Counted from the first letter of the stretch, positions 27,471-34,810 are shown. The stretch: 64,000 nt of DNA from Denitrovibrio sp. (GCA_002869145.1 PKTM01000007.1:1-64000); one strand, 5' to 3'. Notes: generated by a model from the sequence alone, not told the origin. Program-made: numbers and translations.

Positions 27471-28589
27471 ATGAAAAAAGTACTAATTGTATTAATGATG
27501 GTTTGCTTTTCTTTTACAGCATTTGCCGAAATCAGACTCGGGGGACTCTTTGCTGTGACAGGTCCTGCAAGTTTTCTGGGTAATCCGGAAAAGCTTACTG
27601 TGGAAATGCTTGTAGACCAGATGAATGCCGCTGGCGGTATAAACGGCGAAAAAATCAAATTATTTATCTATGACACTCAGGGGCGTGAAGACAGAGCTAT
27701 CAGTTATTTCAAAAGACTGGCAACAAAAGACAAGGTGATAGCAGTGCTGGGGCCCAGCAGAACAGGCTGTGCGCTCGCCATCAAAGACCTTGCGTCAAAA
27801 TTTAAAATACCGCTTATAGCTTGTGCGGCCAGCGCAAAGATAGTTAACCCCGTGTATAAGTTTATCTTTAAAACACCGCAATCTGACATACATGTGGCTG
27901 AAAAACTCTTTGACACCCTCAAAAGCAAAGGGAAAACCAGAGTAGCACTCATCTCTGCCCAAAGCGGATACGGTGCCACAGGGCGCGAAGCTGTGCTTGA
28001 GAACGCTGAGCGATTCGGGATTGAAATCATAGCTGATGAAAAGTTTATGGACACAGATAAAGACATGACTTCGCAGCTTGCTAAGATAAAAGCGAAAAAA
28101 CCAGACGCTGTAATATGCTGGGCTGCCGGTGCAGCACCTGCTATTGTTGCCAGAAACGCTCATGCACTGGAGATGACAGATATTTACATGACACAAGGGG
28201 TAGCATCCAAAAAGTTTATAGAGCTTGCTGGAGATGCTGCTAACGGCATTAAACTGACAGCGGGCAGGCTTATTGTTGCTGATAAGCTTTCTTATTCTGA
28301 TAAATTCAAAACCATGCTTATGAAATATAAAAATGACTATGAATCCAAATTTGGCGGCGCTGTTTCTGTTTTCGGCGGACATGCATATGATGCATTCGGA
28401 CTTTTTGCTATTGCATTTGCAAAATCAGGAAATAACAGCGAGAAGCTAGCAGAAGAACTTCAGCAGATAAAAGGATTTATGGGCACGGCAGGAGAATTCA
28501 ACATGACAGCGGAAGACCACACAGGACTTTCTAAGGATTCTTTTATAATAGCCGAGATAAAAAACGGAGAATTTGTTCCTGCGGAATAA
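27471..28589 (+). CDS. LivK-like ABC substrate-binding protein (copy 2)
   Basis: The start ATG 27471 follows GGGAGCAGTT; an upstream in-frame extension lacks a signal peptide and ribosome site. The product has exactly the same length as copy 1 (372 residues) and aligns end to end without gaps over the regions I compared. Differences are scattered, including the ligand-lobe segment GPSRTGCALAIKD versus GPSTSGESLALKA. It is a clear tandem duplicate with possible ligand divergence. No transporter partner lies nearby. Confidence 0.88.
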   Translation: MKKVLIVLMMVCFSFTAFAEIRLGGLFAVTGPASFLGNPEKLTVEMLVDQMNAAGGINGEKIKLFIYDTQGREDRAISYFKRLATKDKVIAVLGPSRTGCALAIKDLASKFKIPLIACAASAKIVNPVYKFIFKTPQSDIHVAEKLFDTLKSKGKTRVALISAQSGYGATGREAVLENAERFGIEIIADEKFMDTDKDMTSQLAKIKAKKPDAVICWAAGAAPAIVARNAHALEMTDIYMTQGVASKKFIELAGDAANGIKLTAGRLIVADKLSYSDKFKTMLMKYKNDYESKFGGAVSVFGGHAYDAFGLFAIAFAKSGNNSEKLAEELQQIKGFMGTAGEFNMTAEDHTGLSKDSFIIAEIKNGEFVPAE

Positions 28590-28638
28590 GATTTTTATTG
28601 ACTGACATATAAAGATAGGGTATATCATTATCCCTGTC

Positions 28639-28713
28639 GGCGGTGTAGCTCAGGTTGGTTAGAGCATACGGCTCATATCCGTAGTGTCCGGGGTTCAAGT
28701 CCCTGCACCGCCA
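28639..28713 (+). tRNA. tRNA-Met (CAU anticodon), elongator type
   Basis: The cloverleaf is complete: acceptor GGCGGTG with CACCGCC, D-arm GCTC/GAGC, anticodon stem TACGG/CCGTA around loop CTCATAT, T-arm with TTCAAGT, and discriminator A. The terminal CCA is not encoded. CAU could also be a lysidine-type Ile tRNA, but the acceptor and arm sequences favour elongator Met; it is not an initiator, since the acceptor ends pair fully. Its 3' end is the attachment site of the downstream element. Confidence 0.9.
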
Positions 28714-28718
28714 TATAA
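28703..28718 (+). repeat. attL: 16-bp direct repeat in the tRNA 3' end
   Basis: CTGCACCGCCATATAA occurs here, covering the tRNA acceptor 3' strand, and again at 34643-34658. These are the expected crossover repeats of a tRNA-targeting tyrosine integrase. Confidence 0.9.
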
Positions 28719-28727
28719 TAAGCATTT

Positions 28728-28761
28728 AAGGGCTTCCAGAGAAATCTGCGAAGCCCTTTTT
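28728..28761 (+). terminator. Terminator after the tRNA, carried by the element
   Basis: AAGGGCTTC (28728-28736) pairs with GAAGCCCTT (28750-28758), followed by TTT. Because it lies inside the att repeats, it came with the element and replaced the original tRNA terminator, which is now displaced beyond attR at about 34.68 kb. Confidence 0.75.
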
Positions 28762-28828
28762 AATTAAGGCTTTCAGCGTCTATTCATTCCAGAGACTTCC
28801 AAGCAAATACATTAAAATCCAAGTTTTA

Positions 28829-28925
28829 TTGACGGTATATACAACGGTACATTATAATAAGGCATAACCTTGTACCGTCAAATCTATAACTCTAGGCTAC
28901 ACAGTAACTTAATTTAGACGGTATC
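28829..28925. repeat. Left-end arm-type repeats (candidate integrase or Xis sites)
   Basis: TTGACGGTATAT at 28829-28840, ACGGTACA at 28844-28851, the inverted TGTACCGTCAA at 28871-28881 and GACGGTATC at 28918-28926 share an ACGGTA core. The first is repeated exactly near the right end at 34558-34569. Placement at both ends fits arm-type binding sites. Confidence 0.6.
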
Positions 28926-28950
28926 AGCGTAATAGTGAGGATGTACAGTT

Positions 28951-30144
28951 ATGGCTCTGACAGATACCGCCATCAAGAAAGCAAAGTTTGAAAACAAGCA
29001 ATATAAAATGAGTGACGAAAAAGGCATGTACCTATTAGTCCAAAAATCAGGAAAGTATTTCAGGCTTGATTATCGCTTCGCTGGCAAAAGAAGAACCTAT
29101 GCAATTGGAGTATACCCCCAAGTATCATTAAAAGAAGCCAGAGAGGAAAGAGACAAGGCTAAAAAGCTACTAGCAAGAGGGATAGACCCAAACGAATACA
29201 AAAAGAATAAAAAAATAGCACTTATTGAAGGCACAGAAAACAGTTTCAAAGCGATAGCAACAGAATGGTTCACTAAATTTAGTCCCCAATGGGCTGAAAG
29301 CCACTCTTCTAAAAAGTGGCGAAGGCTCGAACTATATATCTTTCCATTCATAGGCAACAAACCCATTAAAAATATAACCTCCACCGACTTATTAGAGATT
29401 TTAAGAAAAATGGAAAACAGAGGAATATTAGAAACTGTTAAAAGAACAAGAAATGTTTGCAGTGAGGTATTTCAATATGCAATCGCATCTGAACTTTTAA
29501 GTATCGACCCTAGCGAAGGAATTAAAAAAGCCCTTGCTCCTGCAAAGCCAAAACATATGGCAACAATAACCGAACCTAAAGCCATAGGCGAGCTTTTAAG
29601 AGCAATAGACAGTTATAGTGGGAGCTATACAGTTCAATGTGCTTTAAAGCTAACACCTCTTGTTTTTGTACGTCCGGGAGAACTTCGTCAGGCTGAATGG
29701 ACAGAGATTGATTTTGACAAAGCACAATGGAAGATACCAGCGGAAAAAATGAAAGCCAATAGAGAGCATATAGTTCCTTTATCTAAACAAGCTATACAAA
29801 TTTTAAAAGAAATACAGCCATATACAGGGCAATGGACATATGTTTTCCCTTCTACCAATGGCAAACACAGACCAATGAGCAACGCAACTATTACATCTGC
29901 ATTAAGACGTATGGACTACAGCAAAGAAGAAATGACTGCACACGGCTTTAGGGCTATGGCTTCGACACTTCTACACGAAAGCGGTTTATTTGATTCGGCT
30001 GTAATAGAAATGCAATTAGCACATGTTGAACGCAATAAAGTTAAAGCCTCATATAACCATGCAAAATATTTAGAAAAAAGAACTGTAATGATGCAATGGT
30101 GGGCTGATTATCTGGATAAACTCAAAAATGAATTACCACAATAA
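28951..30144 (+). CDS. P4-type tyrosine integrase
   Basis: The 397-residue protein has the N-terminal DUF4102 arm-binding domain (MALTDTAIKKAKFENKQYKMSDEKG), a SAM-like core-binding domain near 95-200, and the catalytic domain with Arg241 (VRPGELRQAEW), His331 and Arg334 (AHGFRAM) and nucleophile Tyr368 (KASYNHAKYLEKR). It is divergent in origin from chromosomal XerCD. Its position next to the tRNA and attL is canonical. The last 17 nt overlap the next gene. Confidence 0.95.
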   Translation: MALTDTAIKKAKFENKQYKMSDEKGMYLLVQKSGKYFRLDYRFAGKRRTYAIGVYPQVSLKEAREERDKAKKLLARGIDPNEYKKNKKIALIEGTENSFKAIATEWFTKFSPQWAESHSSKKWRRLELYIFPFIGNKPIKNITSTDLLEILRKMENRGILETVKRTRNVCSEVFQYAIASELLSIDPSEGIKKALAPAKPKHMATITEPKAIGELLRAIDSYSGSYTVQCALKLTPLVFVRPGELRQAEWTEIDFDKAQWKIPAEKMKANREHIVPLSKQAIQILKEIQPYTGQWTYVFPSTNGKHRPMSNATITSALRRMDYSKEEMTAHGFRAMASTLLHESGLFDSAVIEMQLAHVERNKVKASYNHAKYLEKRTVMMQWWADYLDKLKNELPQ

Positions 30145-30952
30145 AAAAATATTAAAACACTTCAACAAAATACCTGACAACCATGAAGAGTATCAATATT
30201 ACTATGAATTGTCAGAATACTTTGACTTCTATGAAAGAATGGCAAAACAAAGAGAGTTAGAAATGTATATTGCTTTCTGGAAAACATTTTTTATAGATAA
30301 ATTCAGCGTAACTTTCTTACGCTATTACGTTAATAGATGCCTAAACAAACCTAACAACATTAAAGACGTATACAAGATGGCAGAATGCTTAATGATACAT
30401 ATTAGTCAAAACTTCAGGCTGGAGAGTGATTCTGAAAGTATTGCTGAAGTTTCCATTGCAGAACCATTTCTAGTCAGAGAGCTTGCACATCTTGCTGAAA
30501 ATGACAAACACGCTCTAAATGCACTCAAAATAGTATTATCTAAAGTCTATGACAAAGAAAGTAAAATTTCATATAAAGACCTCCATGAAGATGTTAAGCA
30601 GATTGCAGTTAAATTTCTGGGTGGCGAAATACCCAAATCAAACAAAGGCAAAAATACCGATAATTTATTAGATGGATTTACTTACCGCTTGTATGTATGG
30701 ACACTAAAAAATTTTTTAGGCATAGAGCCAACTGCATACTCTACAGACGATACAAACACTTCAGGCACAGCTTGTGGACTTGTAGCTAACTTCTTTAATA
30801 CTCCTAAAAAACCATTAACTTATCATGTTGTAAAAAATAATTACTACAATACAAAATCTAATATTCCTCACTTCTACGAAATCAGTTATTTCAGTTCTCT
30901 ATTCCCTGTCATGGGTTTACAAGAGTTAGCAGAAAAATCAAAACATTTCTAA
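30128..30952 (+). CDS. Hypothetical protein of the integrative element
   Basis: The 274-residue, largely helical, charged protein begins MNYHNKKILKHFNKIPDNHEEYQYYY. No motif is recognised: there is no signal peptide, membrane helix or nucleotide-binding loop. It overlaps the integrase gene by 17 nt, so it is probably translated with it; an excision or regulatory role is conceivable but unsupported. AT-rich codon use matches the element rather than the chromosome. Confidence 0.65.
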   Translation: MNYHNKKILKHFNKIPDNHEEYQYYYELSEYFDFYERMAKQRELEMYIAFWKTFFIDKFSVTFLRYYVNRCLNKPNNIKDVYKMAECLMIHISQNFRLESDSESIAEVSIAEPFLVRELAHLAENDKHALNALKIVLSKVYDKESKISYKDLHEDVKQIAVKFLGGEIPKSNKGKNTDNLLDGFTYRLYVWTLKNFLGIEPTAYSTDDTNTSGTACGLVANFFNTPKKPLTYHVVKNNYYNTKSNIPHFYEISYFSSLFPVMGLQELAEKSKHF

Positions 30953-31031
30953 AGTAACCTCCCCTAAGTCAAGAAACCTGACCATTAAGAATCCTCCTAA
31001 TGTAGCTGAAAAGAACACAGGAGGTTCAATA

Positions 31032-31223
31032 ATGAACACAAAACTCTGTAGACTTCCAGAGGTTATCAAACTCACAGGGCTTTCAAGAAGTAGCATCTAC
31101 GCTCTAATGGCAAAAAACAAATTCCCACAGCCTATTAAGCTAAGTGAACGCTCTGTAGCGTGGGTATCAACAGACATTCAGAGCTGGATAGATGAAAAAA
31201 TATCTATCAGCAGGGGTGCGTAA
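31032..31223 (+). CDS. AlpA-family transcriptional regulator
   Basis: The 63-residue MerR-like DNA-binding protein has the AlpA pattern: CRLPEVIKLTGLSRSSIYALMAKNKFPQPIKLSERSVAW followed by QSWIDE. In P4-like elements and phage satellites, AlpA activates excision or the replication genes. The ribosome site is AGGAGG. Its stop overlaps the start of the next gene. Confidence 0.9.
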   Translation: MNTKLCRLPEVIKLTGLSRSSIYALMAKNKFPQPIKLSERSVAWVSTDIQSWIDEKISISRGA

Positions 31224-31435
31224 TGATAAAAGTCGAAGGCAGAGCCTATAAAGGCAAAAGGCTTTTAGAAAAGCACCTGAACGGAATTAGGATAACCAGA
31301 AATGAAGCGATCATTGCAAAATGCTATGACTGTGAGGGCGGTTATTCAGACGGCATCAAGGAGTGCAATATTTCAGATTGTCCTCTGCACCCTTACAACC
31401 CATACAATAAATCAAATCTATGCTCTGAAACATAG
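31223..31435 (+). CDS. Small Cys-rich (zinc-ribbon-like) protein
   Basis: The 70-residue protein has CYDCEGGYSDGIKECNISDCPL, that is C-x2-C...C-x4-C, followed by HPYNPYNKSN. Similar short proteins are common in phages and integrative elements next to AlpA; the function is unknown and zinc or nucleic-acid binding is inferred from the cysteines. It overlaps alpA by one nucleotide (ATG within TAATGA). Confidence 0.75.
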   Translation: MIKVEGRAYKGKRLLEKHLNGIRITRNEAIIAKCYDCEGGYSDGIKECNISDCPLHPYNPYNKSNLCSET

Positions 31436-31437
31436 CC

Positions 31438-31566
31438 GTACAGTGCAGTTTTAAGGTATGAAAGGATTTTCTAAGGTAAACATACAGCCTGTGCAGTTTC
31501 ATTTATCTATGGCACTGTACAGGCTTATGAACAGAAATAATCACCCCCTATTCTAACAAGGGGGGT
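31438..31566. other. Candidate replication origin / regulatory hairpins upstream of rep
   Basis: Between the small Cys-rich gene and rep, AGCCTGTGCAG (31486-31496) pairs with CTGTACAGGCT (31515-31525). A related GTACAGTGCAG lies at 31438-31448, and ACCCCC (31543-31548) pairs with GGGGGT (31561-31566). Hairpins and short iterated motifs directly before a Rep gene are where a double- or single-strand origin is expected. Confidence 0.4.
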
Positions 31567-31584
31567 ATACTAAACGGTGCAAAT

Positions 31585-32418
31585 ATGCAGATATTAAATT
31601 ATGGCATTGATAGATTAAGGATTTCATTTAGCAATTACAAACTGAAAGACTTTGATAGTTTTACGGAGTGTTTTCCACAAAAAGGCAGTTCTAGGGGCTG
31701 GTTATGGTATAAGAATCATATAGCTTCAATAGGTTTCAGCAATGACGGAATTTATTGCTCTGTAGAGTTTTTTGCGTTGTTCTTTATTACAAAAGGGCAA
31801 AGGTTTAATAAGACAGAAGCAATTGTCAAAGAATTTCTGGATAGCTTTTTTAGTGCCTACTCTGCTTATAAAGTTACCCGACTAGATATTTTTATAGACC
31901 AGAAAAAGAATACTTTAGAGCCTTTAACGCACGACATATACACAGGCACTAGCAAGCTGGAACACTATATATATGGCGAAGAAGGCAATATTGGCACTTA
32001 TTACCTTCAGCCAAAAACTAAAGCATGGATATTAAAGCGTTATGACAAATCTGAAGAAATCATAGCTCACAATATTTCACACAGATACAACGAACATTAT
32101 AATAGCAATGTTATAAGAACCGAATACTCATATCAGAAAAAGTGTTTAAAGAATCTGAAAGAGCAATCATTTGCTAACGTCATAGCATACGCAATAAGAA
32201 ATATGGGCAAGTTGAAGATTGTTGAATCTGAAAAGCTCATTGAACTATTAACCAAAGAAGTACAACAAGTATGCAACACCTATAAGTCAAGCAAAGGTCA
32301 ATACACAGGCGAAAAGGTCAAAAGGCAGATTTTAGAAAATGCCAGACAACTACACGCTGAATACAACTCTATGTCAAATGATAAGCATGAGTTTATTTCA
32401 AGGCTGTTAGATATTTGA
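31585..32418 (+). CDS. Rep-type replication initiation protein (filamentous-phage/Rep_trans-like)
   Basis: The 277-residue protein has the order of motifs seen in phage and plasmid replication initiation factors: an N-terminal substrate domain (NYGIDRLRISF), VTRLDIFID near residue 97, AWILKRYDKSEE near 150 with the candidate catalytic Tyr, and VIRTEYSYQKK near 180. Known relatives nick a hairpin origin for rolling-circle replication. It has a hairpin-rich region upstream. The superfamily is likely and the exact family is not certain. Confidence 0.7.
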   Translation: MQILNYGIDRLRISFSNYKLKDFDSFTECFPQKGSSRGWLWYKNHIASIGFSNDGIYCSVEFFALFFITKGQRFNKTEAIVKEFLDSFFSAYSAYKVTRLDIFIDQKKNTLEPLTHDIYTGTSKLEHYIYGEEGNIGTYYLQPKTKAWILKRYDKSEEIIAHNISHRYNEHYNSNVIRTEYSYQKKCLKNLKEQSFANVIAYAIRNMGKLKIVESEKLIELLTKEVQQVCNTYKSSKGQYTGEKVKRQILENARQLHAEYNSMSNDKHEFISRLLDI

Positions 32419-32467
32419 TTAACAGAGTTTTTTTAGTCCCTAAAAGGAAAAAATACAATAACAGGTA

Positions 32468-32749
32468 TCAAGGCTTGTAGACTTCTTTTCTGTGAGCGAT
32501 GCGGAGGGCTAAAATAACAAGTCCATCATCTTTTATATCACAGATTATGCGATAATCACCCACACGAAAACGCCAGAATTGAGCCAAATTACCAGTAAGC
32601 TGTTTTCCAAATGACTTTGGATTTTCAGATACGGATAGACGCTCTTTCAAAAACTTTATAATCCTGACAGCAGAGGACTTCTCCAGCTTTGAAAGCTCTT
32701 TCTCTGCTGTCTTGGTTAATTTGATTTTATAAGCCAAGACGCTTTTCAA
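32468..32749 (-). CDS. RelE/ParE-family toxin
   Basis: The 93-residue protein has the RelE layout: KIKLTKTAEKELSKLEKS at the start, GNLAQFWRFRVGDYRIICDI in the beta sheet and LRIAHRKEVYK at the end with the basic residues used for mRNA cleavage on the ribosome. Its start overlaps the antitoxin gene by 23 nt. It probably stabilises the integrated element. The family is firm and the target is not tested. Confidence 0.92.
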   Translation of the reverse strand: MKSVLAYKIKLTKTAEKELSKLEKSSAVRIIKFLKERLSVSENPKSFGKQLTGNLAQFWRFRVGDYRIICDIKDDGLVILALRIAHRKEVYKP

Positions 32750-32945
32750 CCTCTTCCAGAGCGGATATTTCTTCTTTTCCTTCCAGCACCCTTCTATAAA
32801 CGGTTTCGGCTGTATAAAGGTCTTCTAAGTCTTCCATATAGCTTTCAATAGCTTCACGGACATAATAACTTTTCGGTCTGCCTGTTTGCTCTGCTAATAC
32901 AGCTAATCTTTTTTCAACTTCTTCCGGCAATCTAACGGTAAGCAT
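32727..32945 (-). CDS. RHH-type antitoxin (RelB/CopG-like)
   Basis: The 72-residue protein begins MLTVRLPEEVEKRLAVLAEQTGRPKSYYVREAI, a ribbon-helix-helix DNA-binding domain. The acidic C-terminal tail (EEISALEEVEKRLGL) would wrap the toxin. It is first in the toxin-antitoxin operon and probably represses it. Confidence 0.92.
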   Translation of the reverse strand: MLTVRLPEEVEKRLAVLAEQTGRPKSYYVREAIESYMEDLEDLYTAETVYRRVLEGKEEISALEEVEKRLGL

Positions 32946-33003
32946 GGTTTCACCTCATAGCTGTATTATATGTATTACAATTCAAATCAGCAAGCATAAA
33001 TGA

Positions 33004-33240
33004 TTATTTCGGATACCAGTATTGCTTGCCCTCTTTGACCTCATACCAATACGCAGGGCGTTGTTTCTGACTGTCTGAACTGTCAGGATACCAATACTGT
33101 TTACCTTCCTTTACCTCGTACCAATAAGCCGGGCGGTATTCCTGCTTAGTTTGCTGTTTTGGCTGTGTCTGCTGATTAGACATAAGCCATGAACAGCCCG
33201 GCAACAAAACGGCAACTAATATAAATATAGTAATTCGCAT
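33004..33240 (-). CDS. Small lipoprotein with tandem WYEVKEGKQYWYP repeats
   Basis: The start ATG 33240 follows AGGTG; an ATG 24 nt upstream has no signal peptide before it. The 78-residue product has a lipoprotein signal (FILVAVLLPGC), a Gln-rich linker and two near-identical copies of RPAYWYEVKEGKQYWYP separated by DSSDSQKQ. The repeats are aromatic and highly charged. I do not recognise the family. It is a solitary gene within the element and may be a surface or entry-exclusion protein (speculative). Confidence 0.65.
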   Translation of the reverse strand: MRITIFILVAVLLPGCSWLMSNQQTQPKQQTKQEYRPAYWYEVKEGKQYWYPDSSDSQKQRPAYWYEVKEGKQYWYPK

Positions 33241-33337
33241 ATCACAACACCTATTGATAAGCATATTTAATTATACCATAGCTGATACACACGACAGGTA
33301 TTGACGCTTGAAGCTGGTAGTTAAGAATTGTTAAGGC

Positions 33338-33568
33338 TTAATCAGAGTTTATATCTATCTGAGATACTAAATCTGTTATTGAGATTTTAAGCCCAATAGA
33401 GAGCTTTTCAAGAGTGGATAAAGTTGGAGAAGATGTATTCTGACTTTCTAACTTTTGTAAGTATTTGTAGTCAATACCAGATAATTCTGCAAGCTCTTCT
33501 TGTGTTAAGCCTTTTGAGGTTCGCAATAATTTAAGTATTTTTGCAAATGATTGGTTTATATCGCTCAT
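33338..33568 (-). CDS. XRE/Cro-type transcriptional regulator
   Basis: This 76-residue helix-turn-helix protein has LTQEELAELSGIDYKYLQKLES as the recognition core (about residues 23-43). It is divergent from a lipoprotein gene with 78 nt between, and that gap holds a near-perfect inverted repeat that could be its operator. Likely a repressor controlling element genes. Confidence 0.9.
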   Translation of the reverse strand: MSDINQSFAKILKLLRTSKGLTQEELAELSGIDYKYLQKLESQNTSSPTLSTLEKLSIGLKISITDLVSQIDINSD

Positions 33569-33600
33569 TTACAAATATTGCTGAATTGTTTATACTTAAA

Positions 33601-33618
33601 CACCGCATATATACGGTG
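33601..33618. promoter_or_regulatory. Candidate operator for the XRE regulator
   Basis: CACCGCATATATACGGTG is an 18-bp inverted repeat with 16 of 18 symmetric positions. It lies between the divergently transcribed xre gene and lipoprotein gene, the usual place for a Cro/C1-type operator. Confidence 0.5.
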
Positions 33619-33646
33619 CTGGCAAATTATCAACATGGAGAATTTT

Positions 33647-33940
33647 ATGAAAAAGTTTTATCGCATTATCATGGTTTTAGCTTTAGTAGTTATTATATCA
33701 GGATGTGCATCAAGACAAAGAGAAGTCTTGCTAGCACAAACAGTTTCCGATGTAAGAGGTTGCGAAAACTTAGGCGAAGTAGAACTCACAGCATCGCAAA
33801 TTGCAATTATCACAGCATCTTTAGGCTTAAAGAATGATATTGAGTATAGAAAAGATAATTGTTCAGATATTGGCGGTAATGTGATAGTTGGTAGAAAACT
33901 TTGTTATTACTGCAAAGACTTAGATACCGAATATAGATAA
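33647..33940 (+). CDS. DUF4156-like small lipoprotein
   Basis: The start ATG 33647 follows GGAG; a longer upstream frame runs back across the intergenic region without a ribosome site. The 97-residue product has lipobox IISGC. Its body (DVRGCENLGEVELT... NCSDIGGNVIVGRKLCYYCKD) matches the Cys pattern of DUF4156-like envelope lipoproteins of unknown function. It is divergent from xre and may be its target. Confidence 0.7.
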   Translation: MKKFYRIIMVLALVVIISGCASRQREVLLAQTVSDVRGCENLGEVELTASQIAIITASLGLKNDIEYRKDNCSDIGGNVIVGRKLCYYCKDLDTEYR

Positions 33941-34015
33941 CTTGATAGACATTCATGTGTACATAAGCTGCAACCTGTGGGTAAAATATAATAAATCATA
34001 CTTATTTGGTGACAA

Positions 34016-34540
34016 ATGAAGAAGAAAACTGTCAAGGTGCAAAGTTTTATAAATAATCTGAATGACTATATTGTAAAACACCCTCAATTTCGCAAGAAGA
34101 CTAATGGAAAAAGTGAAACACAAATACAGACTGAAATCAGACCGTTAATAATTGCATATTTAGAAAAATATTACCGAGAAGCAGGATACAAAGACTATGA
34201 AGCAAAAGCTAACAAGTCTTTTTACTGGGAAGGACAAGAAGGTGTCTATGGAAATGAAAGACCTGCAACATTCGGCTCAAGAAATTATCCCGACTTTATT
34301 ATAACTACCCCGTACCTTATTGCTATAGAATATAAACAAAGTGAAACAGGTTCAACTATTAAGCATGGCATAGGGCAATCAATAATGCACACTCTTACTG
34401 AAGAATTTCACTTTGTATATTTTCTTTTTCATGACCAATCAAAAGATAAAAGAATTGAGAAGTCTTTGAATAACTACCGTGAAAAATGTATAGTTGATAA
34501 AATGTGGAATGATTTTAACTTGATGATTAAATTTGTGTAA
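34016..34540 (+). CDS. Putative PD-(D/E)XK-fold nuclease, element cargo
   Basis: The 174-residue protein has NYPDFIITTPYLIAIEYKQSE, reading as PD-x9-E-x-K, then GQSIMHTLTEEFHFVYFLF, a Gln-containing helix and strand typical of the fold. An N-terminal helix holds Glu residues (ETQIQTEIRPLI) that could complete the metal site. No methyltransferase is adjacent, so it is not a standard restriction system. It sits at the right end of the element, where cargo genes collect. The nuclease call is inference from motif spacing. Confidence 0.5.
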   Translation: MKKKTVKVQSFINNLNDYIVKHPQFRKKTNGKSETQIQTEIRPLIIAYLEKYYREAGYKDYEAKANKSFYWEGQEGVYGNERPATFGSRNYPDFIITTPYLIAIEYKQSETGSTIKHGIGQSIMHTLTEEFHFVYFLFHDQSKDKRIEKSLNNYREKCIVDKMWNDFNLMIKFV

Positions 34541-34557
34541 GTAGTTACGCACCTATC

Positions 34558-34580
34558 TTGACGGTATATTTGACGGTACA
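34558..34580. repeat. Right-end arm-type repeats
   Basis: TTGACGGTATAT (34558-34569) is identical to the left-end copy at 28829-28840, and TTGACGGTACA follows at 34570-34580. These lie 63-85 bp inside attR. Confidence 0.6.
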
Positions 34581-34642
34581 ACTTGACAAAACTAGACATT
34601 GACCTTATATTTATCAATAACTTTTACATCTAATTCTATGGT

Positions 34643-34658
34643 CTGCACCGCCATATAA
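34643..34658 (+). repeat. attR: 16-bp direct repeat
   Basis: The second copy of CTGCACCGCCATATAA, matching the tRNA 3' end at 28703-28718. It marks the right end of the integrative element. Confidence 0.9.
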
Positions 34659-34662
34659 AGAG

Positions 34663-34699
34663 AAGGGGTTTAAAGCGAAAACTTTAAACCCCTTTTTTT
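34663..34699 (+). terminator. Strong terminator, probably the original tRNA terminator
   Basis: AAGGGGTTTAAAG (34663-34675) pairs with CTTTAAACCCCTT (34682-34694), followed by a run of T. It lies immediately outside attR, where the uninterrupted tRNA gene would have ended. Confidence 0.85.
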
Positions 34700-34810
34700 G
34701 TGTCAATTTTCACTTATTAATATGGTGGCAATAATGCAGAAAAGCATATAGAATAAAAATCTAAAAACAATAGCTTCTATCGAATTTAATTATAACTTTG
34801 GACTATATTT

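Larger units (their letters stand above)
28703..34658. mobile_element. About 6-kb integrative element inserted in tRNA-Met, satellite-like
   Basis: The element is bounded by identical 16-bp repeats, one being the 3' end of the tRNA gene. Just inside the left end is a P4-type integrase. AlpA, a filamentous-phage-type Rep, a toxin-antitoxin pair, an XRE regulator and a nuclease-like gene follow. Genes inside are AT-rich and unlike the flanking housekeeping genes. There are no capsid, terminase or conjugation genes. Integration regenerates the tRNA 3' end, as usual for such elements. Confidence 0.88.

Noticed and set aside
28829-28925. CRISPR-like array from the ACGGTA repeats
   Set aside because: The repeats are short, unevenly spaced and in both orientations; no uniform spacers and no cas genes.
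34016-34540. Complete restriction-modification system in the element
   Set aside because: No DNA methyltransferase motif is encoded in the element; only a nuclease-like frame is present.
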